From Ilyonectria destructans (lineage: Eukaryota; Ascomycota; Sordariomycetes; Hypocreales; Nectriaceae), in NCBI GenBank assembly GCA_020740775.1, contig JAHEWK010000001.1, forward strand, positions 2,046,001-2,110,000: a DNA stretch of 64,000 nt. Direction: 5' to 3'. The notes under the pieces were generated by a model. The model had not been told where the DNA came from, searched no databases, and saw only the letters and a program-made list of their open reading frames with translations. A program made the translations under genes and the position numbers. Shown here piece by piece: positions 49,517-60,024 of this stretch (positions are counted from its first letter, which is position 1; each line of letters starts with the position of its first letter).

Positions 49517-50336
49517 AGCGATTTTAACTGGACAAAAGCTACGGGGATATCACCATCCTGTGCGACTGCAATCACTTGGGTGAAGCTTGTTGGTATACCA
49601 AACATGGAGGATGGGCTGATCTTGGGGCCAGGAGACGGCAAAGACTCCGTGGGCAGGACCCTGTCCGTTTTGGCACGCTTCTCTCGCTGAGTTCTTCTTT
49701 TATCCGAGCAATGTGTGGGCTTAAGGACGGCTATTCTGCTCGGAACTTGCTGGGTGGACCTTTGCTATATATCATGGCCTGTGTTTCTTTTTCTTTTTTA
49801 CAGCTTGACTCAACGCACAAATGTATTTTGTCGGGTAGGTAAAGGTACCTGTGGATGGATGTCAAATGGACGGCGTTTGATGAAGGACCGGGAGGTCTGT
49901 CTGAGATTTTGAATGATTATCTTAATATCCTTGCCAAGGGTCGGGGAAACTGCAACAGGACCCAGCATAAGCACAGCACCGCAACCATGCCAGATTTTGT
50001 GAGGGTGAACTAACTGATTTACTTGATACAGATTCGCACTTGGGACGCTGGCATCTGGCGAACTCTTGTGTCGTGGCGGGCCTACGGGCGGAGCTGTTCC
50101 GACGCCGAACCCCCCAGCGTCAACGTTAGCCGCTGCAGATTCGCGCTGCCCCGCCATTGCCCCTCCATAAATCTCTCCTCCAGCATCGTCATCGTCCGAG
50201 ATCATCCTGATTGATCAACCGGTCAATCCCACGCGAATTGGTTTGAAACAGCTTCCTTGGGAACTTGAATTTGCCCCAGACCTCTCGTTATCCGAATTAC
50301 CCACCCCAGAAGCAGCAGCAAGCAGCTCCAGCAACA
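49517..50336. other. Intergenic before the inositol monophosphatase gene
   Basis: About 820 bases with no gene recognised. It must hold the 3' end of the membrane-protein gene and the promoter of the phosphatase gene. T-rich tracts around 49785-49800 fit a 3' untranslated region. Confidence 0.55.
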
Positions 50337-51315
50337 ATGGCAGAAATTGATCTCCAGGCCGTCCACGATGAGATGGTCGCCGTCGCCTACCAGGCTGGTG
50401 TCATGATCCTCGCTGCCAACCCAGCCGACATTGACACCGACACCAAGCTCAACTGTACGACCTCCCGCTTGCCCGTCCTAACATGAACCCACGTCGTCCC
50501 CGCCATGTCCGTCCGGCTAACATGAATTGCCTCGAAAAGCCGTCGACATCGTCACCGAGACCGACAAGGGCGTCGAGGCCATGGTCTCCGCCCGTCTCTC
50601 CACCGCCTTCCCCGACATTTCGTTCATGGGCGAGGAGACGTACAAGCCCGGCATGAAGATCGGCCCCGAGCCCACCTTCGTCTGCGACCCCATTGATGGC
50701 ACCACCAACTTTGTGCATTCCTTCCCGTCGGCCTGCATCTCGCTCGGCCTCGCCGTCGACCGCCACCCCGCCATCGGCGTCATCTACAACCCCTGGCAGG
50801 ACTTGCTCTACACGGCCATCCGCGGCAAGGGCGCCTACCTGACGCGTGCTCGCGGCGCCGAGCCCCAGCGCCTCCCGTTGGCAAAGTCGCCCCGGCCGCT
50901 CGAGGGTCTTGGAAGCTCGCTCGTTGCCGTTGAGTGGGGGTCCACCCGCGACGGCCCCAACTTCGACCTCAAGGTCGATGTCTTCCGCCGCCTGGCCGGC
51001 AGCCGCGAAACGGGCGGTTCCATGGTCCACTCGCTGCGCTCGCTCGGCTCTGCCGCCCTCAACATCGCCGCCGTCGCCGCCGGCCAGGTCGATATGTACT
51101 GGGAGGGTGGCTGCTGGGCCTGGGACGTCTGCGCCGGCTGGTGTCTGCTCGAGGAGGCTGGCGGCCGCATGGTCCACGGCAACCCGGGCAACTGGGACCC
51201 GGAGCTCGAGGCCCGCATCTACCTCGCTGTGCGTGGGGCGCCGAGCGGCCAGAAAGAGATTGTCGAGGAGTTCTGGAAGGTCATGGGAGATGGCAAGCTG
51301 GACTACTCGATCTAA
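50337..51315 (+). CDS. Inositol monophosphatase-family enzyme
   Basis: This is a 297-residue protein from exons 50337-50454 and 50540-51315. Such Mg-dependent, Li-sensitive phosphatases release myo-inositol from inositol monophosphates for phospholipid synthesis. The metal-binding sequence is complete: GEET (Glu), D89-P-I-D-G-T-T-N-F and C-W-A-W-D-V-C-A-G at the C-terminal side. Those give the residues that hold the metal ions and place the substrate phosphate. The region GSMVHSLRSLGSAALNIAAVAAGQVDMYWEGG is strongly conserved in the family. No targeting signal is seen, so it is probably cytosolic. The closest fungal relatives include qa-x/qutG of the quinate cluster, but no quinate genes are nearby. 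A housekeeping role in inositol recycling is the simpler reading. Confidence 0.9.
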
Positions 51316-51768
51316 TAGTGAGCCTTGGGTGCTGCAGCGAGTATAGACAAGGAGAGGCGAGCTCATTCGCCTTGCACGAGTCATGTAAATATTAACGAAA
51401 ATAGAGGCTTGCCGTTGTGACAGGTAAGCAATGTGAATATGACTTCATGTTCGTGCATATAATCAACTGGGCACCTGGGCTATCAAAATTATTCACGCAG
51501 ATCTGGAACGGGCATGTTTTTAAAAGTCTTGTTTTGTTATTGCTAGCATCGAACTTTGAACCCGTGGGTAGCAACGCTGCCAGATAGCGAAGCACTTTGT
51601 CGTATCCCTGTGAAAATCCCACAATACAAATGCAATGGATGATTCCTTGTCATGGCCGAGTCCTTTAACCTCCCCCCTTTTTTTTTGTTGATGTTATGGT
51701 ATCAGAAAGGCTCCTCTCCGCACAATTATCGCTTGTTGATGAACTCCTAAGACACCTTGGTCTCCAGT
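51316..51768. other. Convergent intergenic
   Basis: The inositol monophosphatase gene (+) and the La gene (-) end facing each other across 453 bases. AT-rich stretches and a T-run near 51675-51690 fit 3' untranslated regions. No gene is seen. Confidence 0.6.
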
Positions 51769-53048
51769 CTAATCCTGCTTAACGTCGACCTTCTTGGCGG
51801 CGGGCTCGCCGGAAGCACCAGCGTCGTCGCGGGAGCGCTTGCCGTTGGTCTTGGACTCGGCATCAGCGGTGGACTGGATGCGAGGCATGGTGCTGAGAAC
51901 ATGTTAGTGATGGTCAGAAGAATCAACGGCGACATTGCTTACTCGTTACTGCTGTGCTTGGTCTCCTTCTCCTTGCGCTCGTCGTTGCGGTCGCGGGGAC
52001 CGTTGCGATCACGGTCACGGCCACCATCACGGTTACCCCGGCCCCGGCCTCGGCCGCGACCACCTCGTCCGCCCCTGAAGCCGTTCTTCTGGTCGTGCTC
52101 ACGGCGCTTCTTCCAGTCGTCGCTGTCACCACCACGACCACCCCGGTTGCCACCGCGTCCGCGGCCGCGGGCGTTCCTGTTGTCCTTGCCGTCCTTGCCC
52201 TCGTAAAACCTCTTAGGGGTGTTGGTGTTGGGCTCGAGCTTACCCTGTCGGATGAGCTCGCTCTTCTCGTCGCAGTAAGCCTTCTTGCTCATAATCTTCA
52301 GCTCGTGCTCCTTCCACTTGGGAGCAGGCTCAAGGGCCAGGAACTTGGTGGCCGTCTCCTCGTCAGCGTAGGTGACGAAGACGGATCCCTTGAAGAAGTT
52401 CTCGTTAGTGCGGCGGAGCTTAAGGCCCTTGACCTCGCCGAACTGGGCAAAGAAGGTCTCGAGATCGAACTGAGTGTTGGGGGTCTCGTCGCCGAAGCCC
52501 TTGATGTAGACGGTGGCAGCCTCGATCTTAGCTTTGGCGGTGGTCATCGGCTTGTAGGGCTCCTTGCGCTTGAGCTCCTCCTCACCCTCCTCACCCGACA
52601 GGTCGAGGATGGCGCTGTCCTTGAGGGCAGCGACGATGGCAGAGTAGGGCTGGAAGGTGCGCATGCGCTTGAAGGAGTGGATAGTCTTGAGCTTCATGGG
52701 CTTGTTCTCGGACCCGCCACACGACTCCCACATGAACTTATCTTGGGGGAAGTTGTAGTCGCCAAAGTAGAACTCGACCTGCTTGCGAATGGCCGCAGGG
52801 TCATCGGTAACCTCGCGGGAGGCGGGATCGAACTTGCGGTTGTTGCGGTGGTTTTCAAAGTCAATCTTGGCGGTGGTCTTGAGAAGTTTAGACTCGCTGG
52901 TCTCTGCCGACTTCTCGGCAGAGTCAGCCTTCTCCTCGGTCTTCTCCTCGACCTTCTCCTCAGTCTGCTCGACAGGCTTCTCCTCGGCGGGGGCAGCCTC
53001 GGGCTGGAGAGCCTCAACGGGCTTGGTGGTGGCGTCGGCCTCGCTCAT
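51769..53048 (-). CDS. LHP1: La protein (RNA polymerase III transcript chaperone)
   Basis: This is a 409-residue protein from exons 53048-51943 and 51892-51769 (minus strand). La binds the 3' UUU-OH ends of new Pol III transcripts and protects pre-tRNAs in the nucleus. Residues 1-60 are an acidic Glu/Lys/Ala-rich extension. The La motif follows at about 80-180 (IRKQVEFYFGDYNFPQDKFMWE, then FQPYSAIVAALKDSAIL). One RRM lies at about 200-280 (ATVYIKGFGDETP, GSVFVTYADEETATKFL). The tail is an RGG/RGR-rich stretch (about 310-365), a separate RNA-binding element. Exon 2 adds GKRSRDD and PAAKKVDV, which resemble a nuclear localisation signal. The motif order La-RRM makes this a genuine La rather than a La-related protein. 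The 372-codon frame on the other strand is an antisense shadow of the Gly/Arg codons. Confidence 0.92.
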
Positions 53049-54299
53049 TTCGACGGCGCGCGTGGGTGGTAGGGCTCAAAAGGAAGAAGCGACACTGGCG
53101 ATCAAGATCCGTAAAGGATCAAGGGCTATAAATCGCGTGGGAGGTGGTGCGGCTCTGGAGTCACGAGTGAGCAAGGTCGCGACAAAATGGTGGTGGCGGG
53201 GTAGGGCGTAAGAGTCACCGGCGAAGGCAGAGAGCCACGCCCGCGTGATGACAGGGGATGCATACCTTGGGAGATGAAGCGCAGGGATTGTATAGTCCAC
53301 GGGGACTGTTGAACCGCAGGAGCAGAGAGTGCAATTGAGCTGGAGAATGGAGGCAAAGCGCGAGAGATTCTGCCGGCGCAAGAAAAAAAAGCGTCGAAAA
53401 TCTAGGTCGCTCACTAGCTACGATTTCACCGCCCGCCGCATCTGGCGCGTGCTGCCCCCCCACTTGCCACTGCCCGCTGTGGCCAACCCCACTCTGGTGC
53501 CGTCTTAGCGCTGAACTCAGAAGGATTCTAGCCGCTGAAGCTTTGGGCTTCAGGGAGTCACAGCGAGACGAGACCGCTGGAAGATGCAAGGGTTGTCGCT
53601 AAGGACCATGAACCGTCCAATTGCTGCAGTTGCGCAAGGCAGGGAATCAGGCAGGGAACACAGACTTTAGGTGCTGTCGATGTACCGGTGCTCTCTGGAG
53701 CTAACCAGCTGTAAGTAATCGGCTCACACAAGTGACTGATATCCAAGCTGGGTTGGACAACCAGACTGGTGCAGCCTAAATGTGACTCGAATTAGCACCA
53801 GAGCAGGAAACAAACCGGGTTTCGGTTCAATCGAGTTCCCAAAGGACTTTTTATTATTGCACCTGCGTGTCGAGGTCCTTCTTTTCAGTCCCCCGAGCCT
53901 CGAGAACGGTGAGTACGTACTGGGTGTTCTGCTGAAGTGGGTCGCTAACAAATACTTCCATTCAGCAGGACCCGACACAGAATACAATGTACTCTCTAAC
54001 AGCTCTATCGCAATCGCCTCATCCCTCTTTTGCCTGGCGTCCAACTTAAGGCAATGACATCAACATTCCCGCCTTGTTGAGGGAGCTACGTACTTACCTA
54101 ACCTACAATTTCTTCAGCCTCGTCGGCCCAAATTTCTACTGTCTCTTCCCTCGGACCCCCCGGATCGGATCTGGAGAGGCTATCATTGTTGATCCTACAT
54201 CGTGATCATGCAATTGGATTGATTATCGCTCGCCAATTCAGTGGGGAGACTAAAGAGTCTTCGATAATCGCGGAAACCTTGGGCCGGGGTGAACCGTAA
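53049..54299. promoter_or_regulatory. Divergent promoter region, La and phospholipase genes
   Basis: About 1.25 kb separate La (-) from the phospholipase gene (+). No coding signal is recognised. Both promoters must be in here; no shared motif is obvious by eye. Confidence 0.5.
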
Positions 54300-56774
54300 A
54301 TGCGATTCATCGAAAACTCCCCATCAACGATGAGATTCTACCGCGGCTCCATTGAGAGCCTTGCCAGGCTTGGCTCCAGACTAGCCACATCTCGGTCGAG
54401 GATCAATCGAGTGCCGATCCAGCTACGCCGCACTCTCTTCTCAACACCAAGACAGAATGCCAAGCAACGCAAACAACACTCCACGTTGCCCGCCGCGGTA
54501 ATCACTGGCGGCCTCTTCATTTGGTGGCTCTATCCCTCTGACGAATTTGCGCAGCTCTCGAATAAGAAGAGAAGCGGCGGCCAGCACCTCGCAGACTCCA
54601 ACGGCCAGGATAACACCGGTTCTCAACAAGATGACCAGCCCGCCTGGGCCACTTTTGCCCGTCGCTTCGAGGCCTTCACCTCAGTTAATGACCTGGAATG
54701 GCCTGTCATCCCCGAAAAGCTGGTCGATTTTATTGCCCCGGAATGGTCCAAGCTATTGCCCGGGTACATGACAAAGCTGCAGCGGGAGCTCTCCATGTCA
54801 CCCGGTTCGTTGGCTGATGAGATATGGGCTGAAGCTCATGACCCCCTCGTCCATCCCGAGATTCGCTACGCTGCCGATGTTCGCGTATCTTCTGACCTAT
54901 GTGAAGAAGAAAAGACGTTCCTCGCTCGGCGTCGCAGAGTCGCAAGAGTGGGCCTGGCGAGGTATCTAGGACTCAAGGAAGAGGATGTTCATCCCGACGA
55001 CGTCCCAACCATTGCCATGTGCGGATCCGGCGGAGGCCTTCGAGCCCTCATCGCCGGCACGGGATCGATTCTCGCGACTGAAGAGGACGGCTTATTCGAT
55101 TGCGTGACGTACACCTCGGGTGTCAGTGGTTCTTGCTGGCTCCAGGCGCTCAACCTCACATCATTCAACAAAGGGAGCATTCATAACCTTTTGGAGCATC
55201 TCAAGTCCCGAGCTTCAACCCACATCGCATACCCCCCTGATGCCTTCCAGTCTCTAGTCTCGATGCCAACAAACAAGTACCTTCTCAGCGGTATGGTCGA
55301 GAAACTCAAAGGCGACCCTCACGCCGATTTTGGCCTCGTCGATGTGTACGGGGTGTTGCTGGCTGCAAGATATTTGGTCCCTAAAGGAGACCTAGGAATC
55401 AACGACCGCGACTTCAAGCTCTCAAACCAGCGAGAGTATATTCAATACGGACAGCTCCCGATGCCAATTTATACCGCCGTACGCCACGAGATTCCCAACT
55501 TGACAGAGGCACAAGCCCAAGCGGGCATTTTTGGGATTGAAAGGGCCAAAGAGGAAGCCAGGAAAGAGTCTTGGTTCCAATGGTACGAGATCACTCCGTA
55601 CGAATTCTTCTGCGAGGAGTTTGGGGCTGGCATTCCTACATGGGCTCTGGGTCGGAAGTTTAACAATGGAAAGGATGTTCCCCCCGAGTACGGATTCCAT
55701 CTCCCCGAAATAAGGTTGCCCCTTCTCCTTGGCGTCTTTGGCAGCGCTTTCTGCGCTACTCTGAGCCATTACTATCGAGAGATCAAGCCTATCGTAAAAG
55801 GTCTGGCTGGATTTGGGGCAGTTGATGGCCTCATCTCGGGACGGGACGACGATCTGAGCAAGGTCCACCCTATCGATCCCGCAAAGATCCCCAATTTTGC
55901 TTACGGCATGCGCGGCAAGCTGCCTCAGACGACCCCAGACAGTATTTATGACAGCGAGTATATCCAGCTCATGGATGCGGGAATGTCCAACAACTTACCC
56001 ATCTACCCCTTGCTCCGACCCGGACGCGATGTCGACGTTCTGATCGCCTTCGATGCGTCGGCAGATATCAAGACTGACAACTGGTTGTCCGTGGCTGACG
56101 GCTATGCTAAGCAGCGCAAAATCAAGGGTTGGCCCCTCGGTATTGGGTGGCCAGTGCCTGGAGAAACTCCTGCGCAGGCGGCGAAAGAACTCGACGACGC
56201 GCAGGCAAAGTCTACCCGCGAGGCAGAGTCCAAGCTTCAAGATGCAAAGGACAACCAGAGAGAAATGCGCAAGGAAGCACACAAAGGTGGAAAGACCGAA
56301 AAGTCCAGCAAGGACACCAAGTTCGAGCCCGGTGAGAAAGACGCCGGAGACCTGGGTTACTGCACTGTCTGGGTCGGCAGCAACCAGGAACGCACCTCTG
56401 ACTCTCCTCCTCGAACCAAGGCCATCTCAGAGCCCGACTCTTGGAAACTTATGGAACCCGACGCTGGCATCGCCGTCATCTACCTACCCTTCATCACCAA
56501 TGAAAAGGTACCCGGCCTATCGCCCGGCACCACCGACTTCTTGAGTACCTGGAATTTCATCTACACCCCTGACCAGATCGACAAGGTCGTCCAGCTCGCC
56601 CGCGCAAACTATGACGAGGGTAAGGATCAGATTCGGTCCACTGTCCGCGCCATCTATGAGCGCAAAAAGAGGCACCGTGAGGCCACCGAGCGCACGACAC
56701 GCCAGGAGAGGTATCGATCCTTGATCAGGAGGGGCGAGGGCGTGCGGTTGGGGGAGGGTGACCAGTTTAGTTGA
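54300..56774 (+). CDS. cPLA2-type phospholipase with mitochondrial presequence
   Basis: This single-exon gene encodes 824 residues. It has the group IV phospholipase A2 (lysophospholipase catalytic) fold. The oxyanion Arg region is CGSGGGLRA (about 241-249), the nucleophile elbow SGVSGSCW has its serine at about residue 276, and the catalytic Asp sits in MDAGMSNNLP at about residue 559. These make the Ser-Asp dyad typical of this family. Residues 1-55 are basic and hydroxylated (RRTLFSTPRQNAKQRKQ) and are followed by one short hydrophobic span (LPAAVITGGLFIWWLYP). This predicts import into mitochondria and anchoring in a membrane. Aspergillus PlaA, a relative, is reported to be mitochondrial. 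A charged Lys/Glu stretch (about 620-690) is likely a coiled linker. ATG 54330 is an equally possible start (814 residues). It would cut phospholipids at sn-2 or act on lysophospholipids; the substrate is not readable. Confidence 0.88.
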   Translation: MRFIENSPSTMRFYRGSIESLARLGSRLATSRSRINRVPIQLRRTLFSTPRQNAKQRKQHSTLPAAVITGGLFIWWLYPSDEFAQLSNKKRSGGQHLADSNGQDNTGSQQDDQPAWATFARRFEAFTSVNDLEWPVIPEKLVDFIAPEWSKLLPGYMTKLQRELSMSPGSLADEIWAEAHDPLVHPEIRYAADVRVSSDLCEEEKTFLARRRRVARVGLARYLGLKEEDVHPDDVPTIAMCGSGGGLRALIAGTGSILATEEDGLFDCVTYTSGVSGSCWLQALNLTSFNKGSIHNLLEHLKSRASTHIAYPPDAFQSLVSMPTNKYLLSGMVEKLKGDPHADFGLVDVYGVLLAARYLVPKGDLGINDRDFKLSNQREYIQYGQLPMPIYTAVRHEIPNLTEAQAQAGIFGIERAKEEARKESWFQWYEITPYEFFCEEFGAGIPTWALGRKFNNGKDVPPEYGFHLPEIRLPLLLGVFGSAFCATLSHYYREIKPIVKGLAGFGAVDGLISGRDDDLSKVHPIDPAKIPNFAYGMRGKLPQTTPDSIYDSEYIQLMDAGMSNNLPIYPLLRPGRDVDVLIAFDASADIKTDNWLSVADGYAKQRKIKGWPLGIGWPVPGETPAQAAKELDDAQAKSTREAESKLQDAKDNQREMRKEAHKGGKTEKSSKDTKFEPGEKDAGDLGYCTVWVGSNQERTSDSPPRTKAISEPDSWKLMEPDAGIAVIYLPFITNEKVPGLSPGTTDFLSTWNFIYTPDQIDKVVQLARANYDEGKDQIRSTVRAIYERKKRHREATERTTRQERYRSLIRRGEGVRLGEGDQFS

Positions 56775-57064
56775 AGTTTCTTGTAATAAATATACCCGGG
56801 GACGACACCGATTAGAAGAGTAGAAGAGTGTAATGTAAATCTTTGATTTTGACTCGCCAATTGTCGAGGAGTTAGTCATTGTTCTACATTGTATCTTACA
56901 TTGACGTTTCCCAGCCATTTCCTTTAGGGATCTCCTTGCTCCATGTATTTTATACAGTGCCTGGCCAAGGCAAAATTTGTTTTGTCATTATCCACACACG
57001 GCCGATGCATCCAACCCAGCATCGCCAACAGCGCCACATCCACAAATACAACCATGAGTCTCGT
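56775..57064. other. Convergent intergenic
   Basis: These 290 bases separate the stop codons of the phospholipase (+) and mL44 (-) genes. No additional gene is seen. Confidence 0.6.
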
Positions 57065-58228
57065 TTAGATGATCTCACCAATGTCGATATGGGGCGCCTT
57101 CCAAGGCTTGGCATCTTCCTCGAACATGTCACTGGGCACCCGGACCTTGTTGCCGGGGCTGTACATGTACCAGGCCTTGAGGGCGTTCATTGACGCCTTC
57201 CACCTGGCGATGTTAAGGCTGGGGCCGGAACCCTCGCCAAGCTTCTCCTGGCCACTGTAGATGCCAACGACGAAGACGGGTGTGCGGGACAAACGACCGG
57301 TCTCACTCTCGAGACGCGCGATGGGGGAGGAGAAGCCCTCACGGGCGCAGAGCATGGCGAGTTCGCGGGTGGGGAGTTGGAACTGGAACATGGAGGAGAG
57401 GTCGATCTGGCGGGAGAGAATGTGGGACTGCACAAAGTCGCGAGTGGCCTCGCGGCCGCAGTGGGTGTAGATGGAGCCAACAACGGCCTGGACGAAGGAA
57501 CCGTAGGCCTCGTCTTGGTAGAATTTGAAGGCCTCGGGGCCGGTCTTGGGCGCCTGCAGGGTGTCGCCGAACTCGTCGTCCATGACCACACGACTGCTGA
57601 TACCACGGCGAGCCTCGAACTGTTCGGCGTGGGCAGCTTCAGCACGAACGTAGCCCCAGCGTGTTTGCAGTCCCGACGCCTGCGGCTTCCATTGTAGCAG
57701 ACCGGGATCGACCTCCTCGCCGGGAGCGGCGGCGGCCTCGACACCCCACCGGCGGGCTATTTGGTGGAGCGATTCCTTGCCGGCGTAGGCGCGCAGGGCC
57801 TCGTAGAGGATGGTCATGGGCAGACGGGGCCACTTGACGGCGAGGTACTCGAGGACATGGTAGTTGATAAAGGTGCTTCCGAGGAAGGCGAGGTTGGAGT
57901 TGTTGAAGCTGGCGTTGACGTCGGCGGAGGGGACAACGAGGGTGCGGGCGAGCGTCTCTAAGGGGATCTTATTGGAGAGGGACAAGCGGGCATGGAGGGC
58001 CGCGAGCTTGGCGGACTCGGCAGCCCGTTGAGGCGGCGGAGAGGGGAGAGGTGACCGCAAAGCGTCAGCGGAGATGTCGTCGGCGAGGGATTGGGTGGCG
58101 GCGGCCGACGAGGCGTGCCGGTGCAAGCTCGCGGCGAAGGGCTGTCGAGCTGCTGAAGCGGCCATGGCAGCTCCCGAGCGGGCCTGCAGCAATTGGCCGC
58201 CCCATCGTTGCAGGGGAGCCCGCTTCAT
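57065..58228 (-). CDS. MRPL3: Mitochondrial large-subunit ribosomal protein mL44
   Basis: This single-exon gene encodes 387 residues. mL44 (yeast Mrpl3) is a structural protein of the mitochondrial 54S/39S subunit related to RNase III. Residues 1-45 are a presequence rich in Arg, Ala, Ser and Gln with no acidic residues. The RNase III-like domain covers about 70-270 (LSLSNKIPLETLARTLV, NSNLAFLGSTFINYHVLEYLA, KFYQDEAYGSFVQAVVGSIY). It lacks a convincing set of catalytic acids, as is usual in mL44. The final part (residues 290-380, ELAMLCAREGFSSPIARLES, FVVGIYSGQEKLGEG) resembles a double-stranded RNA-binding fold. The gene is divergent from the complex I-like gene with 338 bases between starts. 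Confidence 0.9.
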   Translation of the reverse strand: MKRAPLQRWGGQLLQARSGAAMAASAARQPFAASLHRHASSAAATQSLADDISADALRSPLPSPPPQRAAESAKLAALHARLSLSNKIPLETLARTLVVPSADVNASFNNSNLAFLGSTFINYHVLEYLAVKWPRLPMTILYEALRAYAGKESLHQIARRWGVEAAAAPGEEVDPGLLQWKPQASGLQTRWGYVRAEAAHAEQFEARRGISSRVVMDDEFGDTLQAPKTGPEAFKFYQDEAYGSFVQAVVGSIYTHCGREATRDFVQSHILSRQIDLSSMFQFQLPTRELAMLCAREGFSSPIARLESETGRLSRTPVFVVGIYSGQEKLGEGSGPSLNIARWKASMNALKAWYMYSPGNKVRVPSDMFEEDAKPWKAPHIDIGEII

Positions 58229-58566
58229 CGATGCAGCAGTTGGGGAGGTCGGCGCACGGGAGAGCAGAATTCGGGGCGTGGTCGCAGGGCGTCGAGGACG
58301 GGGCGTGGCATCGACTTGTTCGTACCCGTCACCGAAAAAAGTTCTGCGTTCAATGCGTCTGGAGTCGTGTGAGCCTGCGGGACGGGCGAGTTGAGCCGGA
58401 GCGGAGCCAAAATTCGCGGATCAACCTCGGCCCGCCCGCCTTTCTCGCCTGGGCCTCCGGATTGCTCGCAACCTCAACTTCTCGAGGTGGCCCGGCCTAC
58501 GCACCATCAACGACGCCATTGTGCTCCCTGAACATTCCCTAAACGTCCGTTGACAAGTCAATCAAG
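58229..58566. promoter_or_regulatory. 338-bp bidirectional promoter of two mitochondrial genes
   Basis: The interval separates the start codons of mL44 (-) and the complex I-like gene (+). Both proteins work in mitochondria, so shared control is plausible. No coding sequence is seen. CT-rich leaders lie on both sides. Confidence 0.55.
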
Positions 58567-59038
58567 ATGGTATGTCGAATCCCCGTGTGTTCTCCCGAAG
58601 AGGCGCTAACAATTGATCCAGGGCGGCGGCGGAAAAATCCCGTAAGTCAATCCGATCCCACCTCGAGTGTGCTCCCTCATTTCGACTCCGACGACGCCTA
58701 ACCGTTATCCTCCGAAAAGTTACCCCAAGCATGTCTGGTCACCGTCTGGTGGTTGGTACGCACAGCCTGCCAACTGGCGCGGCAACACGCTGATTGCGGG
58801 CGCCGTCATGTTCGGCATCGTCGCCATCACCTGGAACTTCAGCGCCGGGCGGGAAACCTGGGCGCGAAAGCCCGAGGCCTGGGAGTGGCATCCTAGCCGA
58901 TAGTACGTGGATTCCAGCTCCGACCTTGCCGTGGGATATCGGCGACAATACTGACGATGTGGTAGCTGGTCGAAGCAGTTGATTGAGTGGGACAAGGAGG
59001 ACCGATTGAAGTTGGAGCAGGAGAAGGAGTCGAAATGA
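58567..59038 (+). CDS. Small single-span inner-membrane protein, probable complex I subunit
   Basis: This is a 92-residue protein from exons 58567-58569, 58622-58641, 58720-58902 and 58966-59038. The first coding exon is the ATG alone (donor GTATGT directly after it), and the second is 20 bases. After M-G-G-G-G-K-I-P comes YPKHVWSPSGGWYAQPANW, then one membrane span (TLIAGAVMFGIVAITWNF). The rest, WHPSRYWSKQLIEWDKEDRL, is charged. This layout (short Pro/Trp-rich front, single span, charged tail) is that of small accessory subunits of NADH:ubiquinone oxidoreductase in the membrane arm. I think it belongs to an NDUFB-type family but cannot fix which. All joins are in frame and the total is exactly 93 codons with stop. 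The neighbour mL44 is also mitochondrial. Confidence 0.7.
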
Positions 59039-59638
59039 TTTCTCGAAGGTCAGCGATAGACCCGTGTACAAATTTTGCGGCAGATCAAAGAAAAACAATG
59101 CATATGGAACCCTCGCTCCCCTGACGTGATGTCGTCCTACGGCCCTAGTTCATTGAGGATATCGGTTATGAGCGCTCCTTGCTCGGAACAACGGCAGCAC
59201 CACCCCCAACAAACACATTACGCTAATGACACGAACAAGTGGCAGCTTTGGCTTCTTGCTAACATAATTGAGCACATGCAATTGAACACCGGTAACGAAA
59301 TGCTCATCTATGACTTTTACGTCGCTTTCACCTTCGCGACGTGGTGGGCAAATCAGAGTCTGGCTAAATGTAATGAGCTTGGCCCGCGCCATTTCCGGGG
59401 GGGCAGCTCCACGCCTCGCAAGCAGGTGGGTCTCATGAGGCTGGTTACGAAACATGGCCGCGATGGCCGAATATAACAAAAACAGCTCGTCAAGTCAATT
59501 GGGTCGGATACGGGATATACAATCATATTCAAGTGCATTCCTGCGAGAGTATGGGTTTCACATTCAACCTCCAATGGCTCGTGTGGGGTTATGCCATCCG
59601 CCTGCTACATAGGGGAGCTGTGAATGTGTAAGAAGTCC
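59039..59638. other. Intergenic left of the relic locus
   Basis: Six hundred bases with no gene recognised. The frames here are short and lack conserved features. The interval contains the 3' side of the complex I-like gene and the 3' side of the minus-strand relic. Confidence 0.5.
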
Positions 59639-60012
59639 TTACTGAGGACCACCAGCAGGGACCCCGTTGTCCAAATAACTACCTTCGCCTCGATTGTTGG
59701 GGTTGGGTGACTTGAGGACCAGCGGGTTGCTAACGTTGTCTCCTGACTGGACACATGTCTCGTTGAAGGTGACGACGTTGTAGACGGTCACAGCGGTATG
59801 CGTCGTGTTGTACCACGCGCAGACGTTGTCACTCTGTCCACTATAGAAGGTATAGGAGTTGTCAGTTTCTCAAGTCTGCGAAACCTCAAATCTTCCAGAA
59901 ACCCACCCAACAATTATACCTTCAGCTGACCAGCTAATGGTATAGGACTCAGATTCATCGTATCCGACTGGGCAGGATGTCCCAGAACCATAGTTGATGT
60001 TTTCTCTAGACG
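59639..60012 (-). pseudogene. 5'-truncated Cys-containing extracellular-type protein (relic)
   Basis: On the minus strand a coherent C-terminal coding part can be built from two exons, about 60012-59920 and 59868-59639. A 51-base intron separates them (donor GTATAA, acceptor TTGAG). The joined frame reads SGTSCPVGYDESESY, then SYTFYSGQSDNVCAWYN, FNETCVQSGDNVSN and ends GGPQ, stop. Three Cys and several N-glycosylation motifs (NTT, NET) suggest an extracellular or cell-surface protein. A stop codon lies in frame just upstream (about 60017), and I find no exon with a signal peptide or start in the next 300 bases. It is therefore a 5'-truncated gene, unless an unseen short exon lies further away. 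Family unknown. Directly upstream the same strand carries a GTPase fragment, so a rearrangement joined two unrelated relics. Confidence 0.5.
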
Positions 60013-60024
60013 TCCACTACTCCC

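Noticed and set aside
50449..51384. A 311-codon minus-strand frame
   Set aside because: It lies antisense over the inositol monophosphatase gene, whose metal-binding motifs are intact.
51954..53072. A 372-codon plus-strand frame with a membrane-protein look
   Set aside because: It is exactly antisense to the La gene. Its Val/Ala/Leu/Thr runs arise from the complement of Gly/Arg/Asp/Lys codons of the RGG tail and acidic front.
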